Made by a program: the position numbers and the translations under genes. Of a stretch of DNA of 64,000 nucleotides, positions 34,498 to 43,348 are shown piece after piece. The notes under the pieces are model-generated. The model was not told where the DNA came from. It searched no databases and saw nothing but the letters and a program-made list of their open reading frames with translations. Positions within the stretch are counted from its first letter, which is position 1, and each line of letters opens with the position of its first letter. The DNA comes from an uncultured Lachnospiraceae bacterium (lineage in GTDB: Bacteria > Bacillota > Clostridia > Lachnospirales > Lachnospiraceae): the NCBI GenBank assembly GCA_910580195.1, contig CAJTWA010000007.1, positions 39,125 to 103,124 on the forward strand, written 5' to 3'.

Positions 34498-36755
34498 TCC
34501 TCATTATATACATTTTCTATGGTAATATTCTGGTAAAATTTCATCAGTATCTCCGTGTATTTCATCCCAGCCTTTGCCATCCCGTTGGCTCCGTTCTGGC
34601 TCATGCCAATGCCATGGCCATAGCCGCCCCCGTCCAGCACATAGCCTTTTTTTGCAGGGGTAAGCGCAAAATAGGCGCTGGGCACAAGCTCCATCCCAAT
34701 GGGCTCCCCATTTTTATCTTTCAATTTTTCTGCAGCGGCCCCAAGCACATACCGGATATTGTATTCCGTAAGCAGGTCCACAGAGCCTTTCTCACAGGAA
34801 ATGCAAAGTTTCCGGATGCCGCCCCCTGCCCCGCGTTCCCCGACAGACAGCTCCTTTACCGCACCAAGGCCAGCCAAATCCAAAGCTGTGCCCTCTGTCC
34901 CGTCCTCTTTGAAAATCTGGACGTTTTTGGCATTGGCTTCTGCGCGGGCTGCAATAGCATTTTTGATATCATTGGAATGTTTTTTCACATTTACTTTGGC
35001 GCTCCAGCGGAAATATGGGCTGCCGCTGTCAAAAGAAGCTGCTTCTTTATTTTTAATAAAGGACGCAAAATTTTCTTCCGTGGAAATGTCAGCCCCCTGT
35101 TCCGGGGCAAGGCAAATTCCCTGCAAATACCCATATTTTTCTTCCCCTCCAATGTTCCAAAGCCCCATGTCCCCCGTATAGCCGCAGGAGGTGGAAAAGA
35201 AATAGGCTTCTGCCACTTCCCCTTGGTATTTGATGACTTCCCCTACCGTGTCGTCCACTGCAAGGTTGGTCTGCTCCGTTTCCCCTTGCTTATTATACAC
35301 CTGATAGCTGGTGCTGTCATCCACATGGGCCCCAAGCGCCGCATAAGAGCCTCCCATCAAATGGATACAGGCATAGCTCCTTGCGCAGACCGCTTGGACG
35401 CAGAGGGCCTCCCGTTCATAGGAAGAAGGCATTTCACTCGGGACGACCCCATACAGGTACTGTTCCAAGGACAGTTCATTCACTACCCCGTACCCTTCCG
35501 GGTATTTCCGTATTTCCATCGTCCCCCGGTATCCCAAAGAAGCATGGCCGCCGTCACCATCGGAAAAATAAATCCTCCCGTCCCCATCCTCCAAGGAAAT
35601 TTTCACATGGCCAGAGCCTTCCTTTAATAATTCAGCGGCTTTCAGGGGCTGGTTTGCCTTAAGGGGGCTGGACTGATCCCCAACCGTCACCGTGCCGTCC
35701 GCATCCGCTACAAACACCGGGGATTCGTGGTAGGGCGTCCCCCCTTCATTTAACAGCAGCACCCGGATGACCTCAATCGAAGCAGGCTCTTTTAAAATAA
35801 TCCCGCAGACCTCTTTTTCTGCCACCACAAAATCTGCCTGCAGGTTCCCAATCACGAGCTTGGACTTATCCAGTTCTTCCACTGTCCCATACGTCTTATA
35901 TATTTTCAACGGCCCGCGGTATGGGAGCATCCCATAGCCGGAAATTTCAATCTGTTCCTCGTTGAAGCTTAACACTTTCCCAGAAACCATGTCTTCTTTT
36001 TTGTAAATCGCAGAAACCTTCCGGTCTGTCCATTCCATATCGCATACGGTATCCGTAATCTCTTCTTTGAGCCCTGCAATGTCCAGCTGGATTTTCTGGT
36101 GTTCAAACAGGATTTCTGCCTGTTCCTCCTTAGCAGAATGGACAAAAACATTTTCCAGCGTCAGGCTTTCCTTATATTCACTTTCCACCCCGATAATCCG
36201 GTTCCCCATCACATAGGCTTGGTACATGTCATAAGAATGGAAATAATTAATCCCTTCCGGGAATTCCAGATACCCCTTCTGGGTAAGCTGCCGCAAATCC
36301 CCCTGTTCCCCGGCCTCCTCCGGCTCCTCCGTGAGAAATACCAAAGGCTCCATGGACACGCGCCCTTCTACGTCCAGCAAATCCAAAATCTGCCGGTAAA
36401 TTTTGTTCCACTCTGGGCGGGGCACGTTGCTCCACGGCAGCTTTTCTTGGTAATCCACGTATTCTGAAAGGGAAAGCTGGCCCAGCAATTTCTCCAGTTT
36501 CCCATACGTCAGTTTCCCATTCAGGCCTTTGCCGGAATTTAACTCTTTCAGCTTCTCTTTCCATTCCTCTTCTTCATAATATGTAAAGCTCAGCTGGGAA
36601 GGCAGCTCTGCCATTGCCACATAGCTATCGCTGTACGCTTGGGCGCCCCAGTCTTCTGTAACAGCCCGCAGCAGCAGAAAAGCCAGAACCAGCACGGATA
36701 CCGCCAATGCTGCCGCCAAATATTTCTTTCTTTTCCCCGAATCTCTCTTTCCCAT
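34494..36755 (-). CDS. SpoIID/LytB-domain protein, membrane-anchored
   Basis: The protein of about 753 residues has an N-terminal membrane anchor (KYLAAALAVSVLVLAFLLLR), a long unrecognised extracytoplasmic region and then a SpoIID domain: VNELSLEQYLYGVVPSEMPS, YEREALCVQAVCARSYACIH, AYFFSTSCGYTGDMGLW and GYGHGIGMSQNGANGMAKAG. SpoIID-type enzymes are lytic transglycosylases acting on denuded peptidoglycan; the Glu in VPSEMP matches the catalytic residue. The start at 36755 follows AGGAA; an upstream ATG at 36794 is directly at the edge of an inserted palindrome and has no RBS. It is coupled to the YihY gene. Confidence 0.9.
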   Translation of the reverse strand: MGKRDSGKRKKYLAAALAVSVLVLAFLLLRAVTEDWGAQAYSDSYVAMAELPSQLSFTYYEEEEWKEKLKELNSGKGLNGKLTYGKLEKLLGQLSLSEYVDYQEKLPWSNVPRPEWNKIYRQILDLLDVEGRVSMEPLVFLTEEPEEAGEQGDLRQLTQKGYLEFPEGINYFHSYDMYQAYVMGNRIIGVESEYKESLTLENVFVHSAKEEQAEILFEHQKIQLDIAGLKEEITDTVCDMEWTDRKVSAIYKKEDMVSGKVLSFNEEQIEISGYGMLPYRGPLKIYKTYGTVEELDKSKLVIGNLQADFVVAEKEVCGIILKEPASIEVIRVLLLNEGGTPYHESPVFVADADGTVTVGDQSSPLKANQPLKAAELLKEGSGHVKISLEDGDGRIYFSDGDGGHASLGYRGTMEIRKYPEGYGVVNELSLEQYLYGVVPSEMPSSYEREALCVQAVCARSYACIHLMGGSYAALGAHVDDSTSYQVYNKQGETEQTNLAVDDTVGEVIKYQGEVAEAYFFSTSCGYTGDMGLWNIGGEEKYGYLQGICLAPEQGADISTEENFASFIKNKEAASFDSGSPYFRWSAKVNVKKHSNDIKNAIAARAEANAKNVQIFKEDGTEGTALDLAGLGAVKELSVGERGAGGGIRKLCISCEKGSVDLLTEYNIRYVLGAAAEKLKDKNGEPIGMELVPSAYFALTPAKKGYVLDGGGYGHGIGMSQNGANGMAKAGMKYTEILMKFYQNITIENVYNEE

Positions 36756-36796
36756 GCACGATTCCTGCCCTTTTCTTTTTCTAATTTCTGCCATTA

Positions 36797-36952
36797 GGAA
36801 CTGTGAAAAAATAACTTTTCAACCATGTGCAGGATTTTTCTTCAGTAGCGCCGCACAAAAATCAGGCGCATAACAAGCTATGTAACTGGTTTTTGTGCGG
36901 CGCTGCCGGAGAAAAAGACAGGCAATATGAAAAGTTATTTTTTCACAGTTCC
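36797..36952. mobile_element. MITE-like palindrome, 156 bp
   Basis: The ends GGAACTGTGAAAAAATAACT... and the matching reverse complement are perfect inverted repeats of 25 bp. An inner inverted repeat pairs AGCGCCGCACAAAAA with TTTTTGTGCGGCGCT. The element is flanked on both sides by TTA (36794-36796 and 36953-36955), consistent with a 3-bp target duplication. It has no gene. It sits 41 bp upstream of the SpoIID start, where a promoter or leader would be. Confidence 0.88.
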
Positions 36953-36967
36953 TTACTCCAATAAGCG

Positions 36968-36997
36968 AAAAGGCTGCCTTTTCCAAAGCAGCCTTTC
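36968..36997 (-). terminator. Terminator-like hairpin downstream of the 6S-like RNA
   Basis: On the minus strand AAAGGCTGC and GCAGCCTTT pair around a 10-nt loop and are followed by TTCGCTTATT. It could end transcription coming from the ncRNA region. Between it and the ncRNA (36998-37154) are purine-rich direct repeats with no convincing gene. Confidence 0.6.
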
Positions 36998-37154
36998 CTC
37001 TTTTGTACTTATCTTCTGTACCTTAGGAATCTTCTGTAAGTCTATTTCTTCTGTACATCCATATCCTTCGTACTTCTTTCCAACTCTTTTGAAACTTGTG
37101 CGCGTTTTGCTTTTGTAAAATCTTTTGTATCTTGTACATGAACTTTCTCTCTGG

Positions 37155-37346
37155 AAAGTACCCCAAAATGCCGTTTCCTGCAATTTTGACTCCTAGCCAA
37201 AGCCAGGTGGGTAACCGCAACCTCTCTTCTGCCTTCCGCTGCATAAATGGCGGCCTGGCATCCAATCGGCAATGTAGGAATCCCATTAAAGTAAATGTAG
37301 GTTCAAAATAGCAGGGTATCGAACATCCCAGGAATACTTTAACCCA
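37155..37346 (-). ncRNA. ssrS: Probable 6S RNA
   Basis: A non-coding segment of about 190 nt follows a strong promoter. Its ends form an interrupted closing stem: AAGTATTCC with GGGGTACTT, then CCTGC-ATTTTGA with TCAAAAT-GCAGG. The interior has the segments TTGAACCTACATTT, GCCAGGCCGCCATTTATG and TTGCGGTTACCCACCTGGC. Size, closing stem, central unpaired region and the lack of an ORF fit 6S RNA, the RNA that sequesters housekeeping RNA polymerase. The identification is by structure and remembered clostridial examples, not a covariance search. Confidence 0.6.
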
Positions 37347-37352
37347 TAAATG

Positions 37353-37381
37353 ATTATACCTTATTATGCCCAGATACGCAA
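37353..37381 (-). promoter_or_regulatory. Promoter of the 6S-like RNA
   Basis: TTGCGT (37376-37381) and a perfect TATAAT (37353-37358) on the minus strand have a 17-bp spacer; transcription would start near 37346. Confidence 0.8.
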
Positions 37382-37429
37382 CTAAAAATTAATGTTAATT
37401 CTTACACTTCTTCCAATTCAGGGAAATCC

Positions 37430-40249
37430 TTAGGTTCCAGCAGGGCATGGAGCTTCAGGCTGAACTTCTTCATCTGCCCCATCTGCAGCAGCAGGATCCA
37501 TCCCTTCTTCTGGTGTGCCCTGTGTTTCAGGAACGGTTCCTTCTTCTGGGACTTCCTGCGTTTCTGGATTGCTCCCTTCTTCCGGAGTATCCTGCGTTTC
37601 TGGAACTGTCCCTTCTTCTGGGCTTTCCTGTGTTTCAGGCACTGTCCCTTCTTCTGGGCTTTCCTGTGTTTCTGGAACTGTCATTTCTTCTGGATCTTTC
37701 TGTGTTTCAGGCACTGTCCCCTCTTCTGGGACTTCCTGCGTTTCTGGATTGCTCCCTTCTTCTGGAGTATCCTGTGTTTCTGAAACTGTCCCTTCTTCTG
37801 GGCTTTCCTGCTCCTCAGGATTGTCTTTCACTTCAGGCTGAACCTGTTCCGTGGAGGCGTCTGATGCATCTTTAGGTTGAAGCATGCCTGCCTCATCCTG
37901 TGGGTTCATGTAGCCTGATTTTGACTGTGCCTGTGTGCCGTCCCCATCTGTTACATCGCCAGACGGCGTTTTTGGCAGGACATTAAGCGTAAATTCTTTG
38001 GTTGTTACTTTCGCCGCATTGTTCGGGTTCTTCACTGTATAGGTGATTTTGTAAATCCCTTCACTGCCAAATGTAAACTCCGGTGATCTGCTATTCAAAA
38101 TACCACTGGGTACTATGATGCCAGCTTCATTTTTAATCTGTACTGCGATATCTGCAGCCGGAATATCTGTCTGCCCTACTTTAGCTGCCACGCCTTCATA
38201 TACATTGTAAGGAATCCCTGCTTGTGCATCTTTCAGGGTATTGGTTACCGCATCTTTCAGCTTATTGGGATTTACGGTAATTTCCGGCGCGCGGTTATCT
38301 GCTACCACAAAATTCTTTGTCACAGTAGTTACTGCCTGCTGGTTTGACGGATTTGCAACTGTGTAAGCAACTGTATATGTCCCTGCTTTCACAAAAGCAT
38401 ACTCAGTGCCCGGGAATGGGGTGGTAACTTTATCCGGCGTTGTCACATTCACTTTGATATTGGCTGTCACATCTGTGCCAGATACTAACTTGGCTGTAAT
38501 GCCAGCCTTCAAGTTCCATTTTGCATCAATCTCTACATTCTCTGTGCTCTTATCCGTAACACCTGTAACTATAGGCGCTTTCGTGTCTTTTACAGTAACC
38601 TTCAAAGTCTTTTTCGCCACTGCCTTGGCGTTGCTTGGGTTTGCCACGGAATATGCGATGGTATATCTCCCTACTTGGTCGAAAGTATATTTTTTCCCGG
38701 TAAATGCAGTGGAAACCTTCTGCGGCGTCGTCACAGTGATTTTCACCTTGGAATATACGTTCTTGCCTGATTTAAGCTTTGCTTTCAGGCCTGATTTCAG
38801 GTTCTGTGCCGTTCCGTATTCCACTTCCGTTTTCAGCGTAGGCCATGTCACCACTGGCTTCTTGGTATCTTTTACCGTAACTGTCTGTACCTTTTTCGCC
38901 ACTGCCTTCTTCTTATATGGGTTCTTAACGGAGTACTCAATCTTGTAAGTCCCTGTCTTGCTGAACTTATATTTCTTGTACTTGCTCTCTTTTAACGTCT
39001 TGTAGGACTTCTGCCCCGGCGCCCGCAGCTTAATGGTAATCTTAGAGGTCATATCCTTGCCGGAAACGAGTTTTGCCTTCACCCCGGATTTCAGGTTCTT
39101 GGTAGTGCCGTATTCATAAGTCCTCTTCGTCTTAATCCCGCTGAGTTTTGGCTTTTTCGTATCACGTACCTTCACTTTGCAGGTTACTTTTGTTTCCATC
39201 CCATTGTTGGGGTTTGACACATAATAATTGATGGTGTATGTGCCAAGCTTGTTCAGCTTCAAGGTGCTCTTGGTGTAATCTTCTTCTGTGCTGCTCTTCG
39301 GGTAAATCACCTTAATCCTGATTTGGCTTGTCAAATCCGTTCCGGTTACATTTTTAGCTTGTACATTCTTCCTCAAATTAAGCGTGGAATTATATTCCTT
39401 TTCCAAGCTGGCTGCAACTCCGGTAATAGTTGCCTGCTGGGTATCGGAAACCGTGTACACTACGTCTGCGTATGCAGTCCGCCCAAGGGCATCCGTAATC
39501 CGGTATGTAATCTTGTAAGTCCCTAAGCTGTTGGTATTAACGCTGCCAGCATAGGATACCTTCCCTGTAGCGTCATTCCCAAGGGAGTCCTTAGCGGTAA
39601 TCCCTGCCATCGGGTTAAAAGCGCTTCCGAAAGGCACGGTGGTGTTAGCCCCGCTGGTATTGATGGATGGCTGGGATGCCCGGTACGGGTTGGCAGGGTT
39701 CGGGTCTGTTGGGTCCCATCCTTCCCGGACATTTGGGACCTTAATTGCAACTGGCTTCCCAAGCGGGTCATTGGCTGAGGAACCGTACATTACTGTTACC
39801 CTTGTCCCCAGCGGGCAGTTGTCATAAATCCATTTTGCATCTGCAACGGTCAGGCGGACGCACCCATGGGATGCTGTCGTGCCCAGCTTGTTATACTGTA
39901 CATAAGACTGGGAAGCATAGTCCCCATTCCGGTAATACCACACAGAATGGAACAGGTAGCCAGCGGTAATACGGGTACAGTACTGCCCGTAAGAAGGGCC
40001 ATCCAGCTCATGCCAGCGGTACTTGTTGGGGGTATAGAAAGTCCCAATGGGGGTTGCGCTCCCAACAGAACATACAAATGCCCGCTCCGGCGTCCCGTCG
40101 CTCCTGTAAACCGTCACTACGTTTGTCCCTTTGTTTACCTGCAGCCAGTAATTCCCTGCCGCATGGGCTTCTTTCTTATTTATGGCAAATACAGAAGCCA
40201 CAAGCATGAAGCAAAGCATTACGGAAAGTAAAATTTTATTTCTTTTCAT
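37430..40249 (-). CDS. Secreted L,D-transpeptidase with Ig-like repeats
   Basis: The protein of about 939 residues has a signal peptide (KILLSVMLCFMLVASVFAIN), a YkuD L,D-transpeptidase domain (NYWLQVNKGTNVVTVY to the active-site motif SHGCVRL) and then six or more Ig-like modules that each begin KDTKKP-like and contain GTYTI-Y-V-NP. The C-terminus is a Pro/Glu/Thr-rich repeat (PEEGTVPETQ units) ending in PCPAGT, with no LPXTG or membrane anchor. L,D-transpeptidases make 3-3 cross-links in peptidoglycan. The Ig modules may position it in the wall. Start at 40249: the GGAG site is too close to the ATG two codons upstream. Confidence 0.93.
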   Translation of the reverse strand: MKRNKILLSVMLCFMLVASVFAINKKEAHAAGNYWLQVNKGTNVVTVYRSDGTPERAFVCSVGSATPIGTFYTPNKYRWHELDGPSYGQYCTRITAGYLFHSVWYYRNGDYASQSYVQYNKLGTTASHGCVRLTVADAKWIYDNCPLGTRVTVMYGSSANDPLGKPVAIKVPNVREGWDPTDPNPANPYRASQPSINTSGANTTVPFGSAFNPMAGITAKDSLGNDATGKVSYAGSVNTNSLGTYKITYRITDALGRTAYADVVYTVSDTQQATITGVAASLEKEYNSTLNLRKNVQAKNVTGTDLTSQIRIKVIYPKSSTEEDYTKSTLKLNKLGTYTINYYVSNPNNGMETKVTCKVKVRDTKKPKLSGIKTKRTYEYGTTKNLKSGVKAKLVSGKDMTSKITIKLRAPGQKSYKTLKESKYKKYKFSKTGTYKIEYSVKNPYKKKAVAKKVQTVTVKDTKKPVVTWPTLKTEVEYGTAQNLKSGLKAKLKSGKNVYSKVKITVTTPQKVSTAFTGKKYTFDQVGRYTIAYSVANPSNAKAVAKKTLKVTVKDTKAPIVTGVTDKSTENVEIDAKWNLKAGITAKLVSGTDVTANIKVNVTTPDKVTTPFPGTEYAFVKAGTYTVAYTVANPSNQQAVTTVTKNFVVADNRAPEITVNPNKLKDAVTNTLKDAQAGIPYNVYEGVAAKVGQTDIPAADIAVQIKNEAGIIVPSGILNSRSPEFTFGSEGIYKITYTVKNPNNAAKVTTKEFTLNVLPKTPSGDVTDGDGTQAQSKSGYMNPQDEAGMLQPKDASDASTEQVQPEVKDNPEEQESPEEGTVSETQDTPEEGSNPETQEVPEEGTVPETQKDPEEMTVPETQESPEEGTVPETQESPEEGTVPETQDTPEEGSNPETQEVPEEGTVPETQGTPEEGMDPAAADGADEEVQPEAPCPAGT

Positions 40250-40344
40250 TCTCATTCTCCACTTAGTTTAATCTGTCAGCGGCAAAACATACATGTTATA
40301 AATAATTCCTTTACAATTTGCATACATTCTGCCTAATATACACT

Positions 40345-40375
40345 CTCCCACAGGATATCAGGTATCCTGTGGGAG
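40345..40375 (-). terminator. Hairpin after pckA
   Basis: CTCCCACAGGATA and TATCCTGTGGGAG form a 13-bp perfect stem 18 bp after the pckA stop. Only a weak T-containing tail follows on the minus strand. Confidence 0.75.
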
Positions 40376-40392
40376 CCATGAAAACATCTTGT

Positions 40393-42072
40393 TTATAAAG
40401 TATTTGCTTGGTCTACTACATTCTTGATGGCAGCAGCAGCATCTTCCGGCAGCTTGTTGAAGCCGCCTTCTGCTTCGTCAAGGTTTGTTACATAGTTCAG
40501 CCGATCCTGCATACGTGCCTTCAGCTGTGCAATGTACTCTTTGTCAGATAAGTCTGGCACGAAGCCTTCCCATTCGAAAATTTCAATATCGGAGAAGGGT
40601 CCCCATGGCTTAAAGTCTGCTTTCTTCTCAACGATAGCTTCCAGTATGCCCAAAGTATCCTTCGGCTGTACTTTCTTGCCCATGAATTCACCGGTATTGA
40701 TGATGTAGCAGTCTACGTTCTTGTTTTCCACTAAGGCTTTGAACTTCTCATAGTCATGTACCAATGGGTAGGTCCTGAATGGGTTTGCATAAGGCTCTAC
40801 TACCAATGCGTTGGGGTCTACGCCTGCTGCCAGCCGTTCTGCTGTGGAACGCTTGGTTGCAAGGGTTGCGCCCATAACAGAAGCCAAGGATGCGCCCTTT
40901 AATTTCACTACCGGCGGGATGGTCGGGTCTTTCATAATCCAGAAAATGGCGTTTACCGGGGCTTCAATCTTATCCACGCGGTTCGGGGACCATAACTTGG
41001 ACTTGATGGCACGGCCGTTGCCGTTACGGATATCTTCTGTTACAAGGACTACCTTGCCGTCCTCATCTAATGTTGCAGAACAGTTCTGTGCTGTCAAGAG
41101 GAATTTGTTATCCTCGCATGCAGTCGGGTAATCTGCTGTCTTGTCAAAGTAGGTTGGCTCCAATGCTACGGAAGAGCATGTTTCTGCATTGATGATGAAT
41201 GCATCGTCGTGGAGCACTTTAATGGATGGGTATTTGTTGTTGTGTTTTGCATGTGTCAGGGTGGACTTGCCGGAACCGGATAACCCGAATACGGCAGCAA
41301 CGTATTTTGAGCCGTCCTCTAAGGTGTATTCCTTCTGCCCGCCGTGGCAGGATGCATAGCCGTTCCTGTTTGCCAGCGCCCATGCAAGGGTCAAGGTGCC
41401 CTTCTTATGCTCGCCGAAATACTTCATGCCCAGAATCCCTGCGCAGTTGGTATCTGTATTGAAATAACACAGGCAGTTGGGGTCAGAAATATCTGTCTTG
41501 TCTGTCCCTGTCCACTGCGGGTCAGAGAAGATATAGATATCTGGTTCATTTTCATATACTTTGGATGACTTGTACATCTTCACATAGTTGTCAGACATGT
41601 ACTGGAAGTTAAGCATCCATGAATAAAGGAGGTTCTCTTCTCCTTCTGGGATCAGCAAGTGTGCTTTTACCATGAATTCTGGGTCAAGGCCGATAAATAC
41701 TTCTGCATGGTACATGGTCTTCCATCTGGTATCATATACTGCATCCATCAAAATCTTATCCAGCTCTGTGGTATTTACGCCCGGCTTGCCGGTAATCCTT
41801 CTTGCAGGTGCATAACGCCCTGTGATAGAGCCATCATTGAACAGCAGAACCTTTGCGTCCGGCTCCAAGCCAAATTCCTCTCCTCTGTATACAGGCATGT
41901 CCGTTACGACTGTCCCCGGGGAATTCTTTGCCAGTTCATAAGCTTCCTTCAGGGTATTTACCTTTACTACATTGTTGCCGTAAAATGCGGCTTCAATAAT
42001 GGAGCGGGTCTTTGCAAAGCCAACTTTGTTCGGCCCAATCTCTGTTCTTGGATAATATGCCTTTGTTGCCAT
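40393..42072 (-). CDS. pckA: Phosphoenolpyruvate carboxykinase (ATP)
   Basis: PckA interconverts oxaloacetate and PEP with ATP/ADP; in gut anaerobes it often runs toward oxaloacetate. The 559-residue protein carries the ATP-type signature AAVFGLSGSGKSTLTHA, the metal-binding LHDDAFIIN and the Arg-rich RNGNGRAIKSKLWSPNR. The start follows AAGGAGGAAAG. It is monocistronic, with a hairpin after the stop. Confidence 0.97.
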   Translation of the reverse strand: MATKAYYPRTEIGPNKVGFAKTRSIIEAAFYGNNVVKVNTLKEAYELAKNSPGTVVTDMPVYRGEEFGLEPDAKVLLFNDGSITGRYAPARRITGKPGVNTTELDKILMDAVYDTRWKTMYHAEVFIGLDPEFMVKAHLLIPEGEENLLYSWMLNFQYMSDNYVKMYKSSKVYENEPDIYIFSDPQWTGTDKTDISDPNCLCYFNTDTNCAGILGMKYFGEHKKGTLTLAWALANRNGYASCHGGQKEYTLEDGSKYVAAVFGLSGSGKSTLTHAKHNNKYPSIKVLHDDAFIINAETCSSVALEPTYFDKTADYPTACEDNKFLLTAQNCSATLDEDGKVVLVTEDIRNGNGRAIKSKLWSPNRVDKIEAPVNAIFWIMKDPTIPPVVKLKGASLASVMGATLATKRSTAERLAAGVDPNALVVEPYANPFRTYPLVHDYEKFKALVENKNVDCYIINTGEFMGKKVQPKDTLGILEAIVEKKADFKPWGPFSDIEIFEWEGFVPDLSDKEYIAQLKARMQDRLNYVTNLDEAEGGFNKLPEDAAAAIKNVVDQANTL

Positions 42073-42116
42073 TTTTTACTTTCCTCCTTAAAATTTTAAA
42101 GTTCTCTACCATATAG

Positions 42117-42480
42117 CTTATCCTTTTATGTTTTTCCTGTCAATCCTTTTTTGCCTTTCTTGGCAAAAATTTTAGAAAAATGAAATTTTCCTAAAATTGC
42201 GATAAACTTTTTGTGGGCCAAAGCCCCCGCATACTATTGCCCCGGCAATGAAATACCGATAAACTTTACGTAGGATAAATTTTCACCTGCAAGGCAAAAG
42301 AAAGCGGCGCAATGGGCTGCGCCAACGGACCGCAGCACGGCAGATGGAAACTTAGGCAAAGAACAAAAGTGCGCTCCCGCGTCCAACTTCTCTGGCAAGC
42401 GCAGCTTTTGTTCCGCACGAAGCTGCGCATCATTGCCCGAAGGATTTTTAACCGCTGGAGCAATAAAACAATCTTACGTT
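42117..42480. other. Spacer between pckA and the small membrane protein, no gene recognised
   Basis: The segment is partly GC-rich with several short inverted motifs (GCGCAGCTTTTGTTCCGC, GAAGCTGCGC) but no credible ORF, riboswitch or tRNA was recognised. The pckA promoter should lie at its left end. Confidence 0.5.
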
Positions 42481-42487
42481 ATGGCAG

Positions 42488-42814
42488 TCACCAAAATTTG
42501 CGTTTCGCACGGCTGATAGACACATAAAACCAAACGCAGACCGTAAGGAACAGAAGGATGAGGGCCTGCATCACCGCTGGGATTGGCTTTACATAATCAT
42601 TGAAAAAGCCAACTGCCCCAAATACGGCTGCCATTGCCCCCATTACCATGGCGCGCCTATAAATATAGCCAATGTACCCCTTCACGTCGCGGATTTGCCC
42701 GGTAACCGCCCCGGTAAACAGGGAATTTAGCTGGCCCGTCTGCTTCATTTTGACGGAAGAATAGATGGCATAGGCCCCATAGAGGAAAATCATAGCATCA
42801 AATAAAATTAACAT
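42488..42814 (-). CDS. Small membrane protein of unknown function
   Basis: The 108-residue protein begins MLILFDAMIFLYGAYAIYSS and has three probable membrane helices (also RRAMVMGAMAAVFGAVGFFN and VMQALILLFLTVCVWFYVSI). The C-terminus is basic (RAKRKFW). The start at 42814 follows GAAAGGA and lies near a strong promoter; the longer frame to 42952 covers that promoter. It is divergent from the cheY-like gene. No family was recognised. Confidence 0.75.
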   Translation of the reverse strand: MLILFDAMIFLYGAYAIYSSVKMKQTGQLNSLFTGAVTGQIRDVKGYIGYIYRRAMVMGAMAAVFGAVGFFNDYVKPIPAVMQALILLFLTVCVWFYVSISRAKRKFW

Positions 42815-42854
42815 CACTTTTTCCTTTCTTTTTCTGAATTTTTCGTGTATAATT

Positions 42855-42936
42855 ATTATATACGCAGTGAAAACGTATTGCAAATGGTATTTCATAAAAG
42901 AAAAAGATTGAAACTTCCAACCACTTAGTGTAGAAT
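42855..42936. promoter_or_regulatory. Back-to-back promoters
   Basis: For the minus-strand membrane gene: TTGCAA (42878-42883) and TATAAT (42855-42860), 17-bp spacer. For the plus-strand cheY gene: TTGAAA (42908-42913) and TAGAAT (42931-42936), 17-bp spacer. Confidence 0.75.
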
Positions 42937-42971
42937 TAGTACATAATATCAATCAGCAAGGAGCGATTCGA

Positions 42972-43343
42972 ATGGAAAACGTAAAAATATTAATCTGCGA
43001 TGATTCTGTACTGGCGAGGAAACAGCTAAAAGACATCATCAAAAAATGTGGCTACGACAACTTTGTAGAAGCCTCTAACGGCCAAGAAGCATTTGAGCTG
43101 TATAAGGAGCATCAGCCGGACCTTTCCTTCTTAGACATTGTAATGCCCGTAAAAGACGGCGTGGAGGCAATCCGGGATATCCGCAGCTTTGACCCCAAGG
43201 CATATATCGTTGTCGTTTCTTCTGTGGGGACACAGACACAGTTGAAAAATGCTATTTTAGAAGGAGCACGTGATTTTGTACAGAAGCCTTTCTCTTCTTC
43301 TGCGATTGCAGAAATTTTAAAAGGGCGTTTTGAAGGGAGATAA
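42972..43343 (+). CDS. cheY: CheY-like single-domain response regulator
   Basis: The 123-residue protein is a stand-alone receiver domain. It has the acidic pair in LICDDSVLARKQLKDI, the phospho-acceptor Asp in LSFLDIVMPVKDG, the switch Ser in VVVSSVG and the conserved Lys in FVQKPF. With no output domain it should act by protein contact, as in chemotaxis or related signalling. The next gene starts 6 bp after its stop and encodes a CheX-like protein, so the two form one operon. Confidence 0.93.
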   Translation: MENVKILICDDSVLARKQLKDIIKKCGYDNFVEASNGQEAFELYKEHQPDLSFLDIVMPVKDGVEAIRDIRSFDPKAYIVVVSSVGTQTQLKNAILEGARDFVQKPFSSSAIAEILKGRFEGR

Positions 43344-43348
43344 GAGTT

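Noticed and set aside
36953..37286. Short minus-strand ORFs over the ncRNA region
   Set aside because: They cover the folded RNA, have no consistent RBS and resemble no family; structure explains the region better.
37447..37875. Plus-strand ORFs with Ser/Cys/Leu repeats
   Set aside because: Antisense of the PEEGTVPETQ repeat tail of the L,D-transpeptidase.
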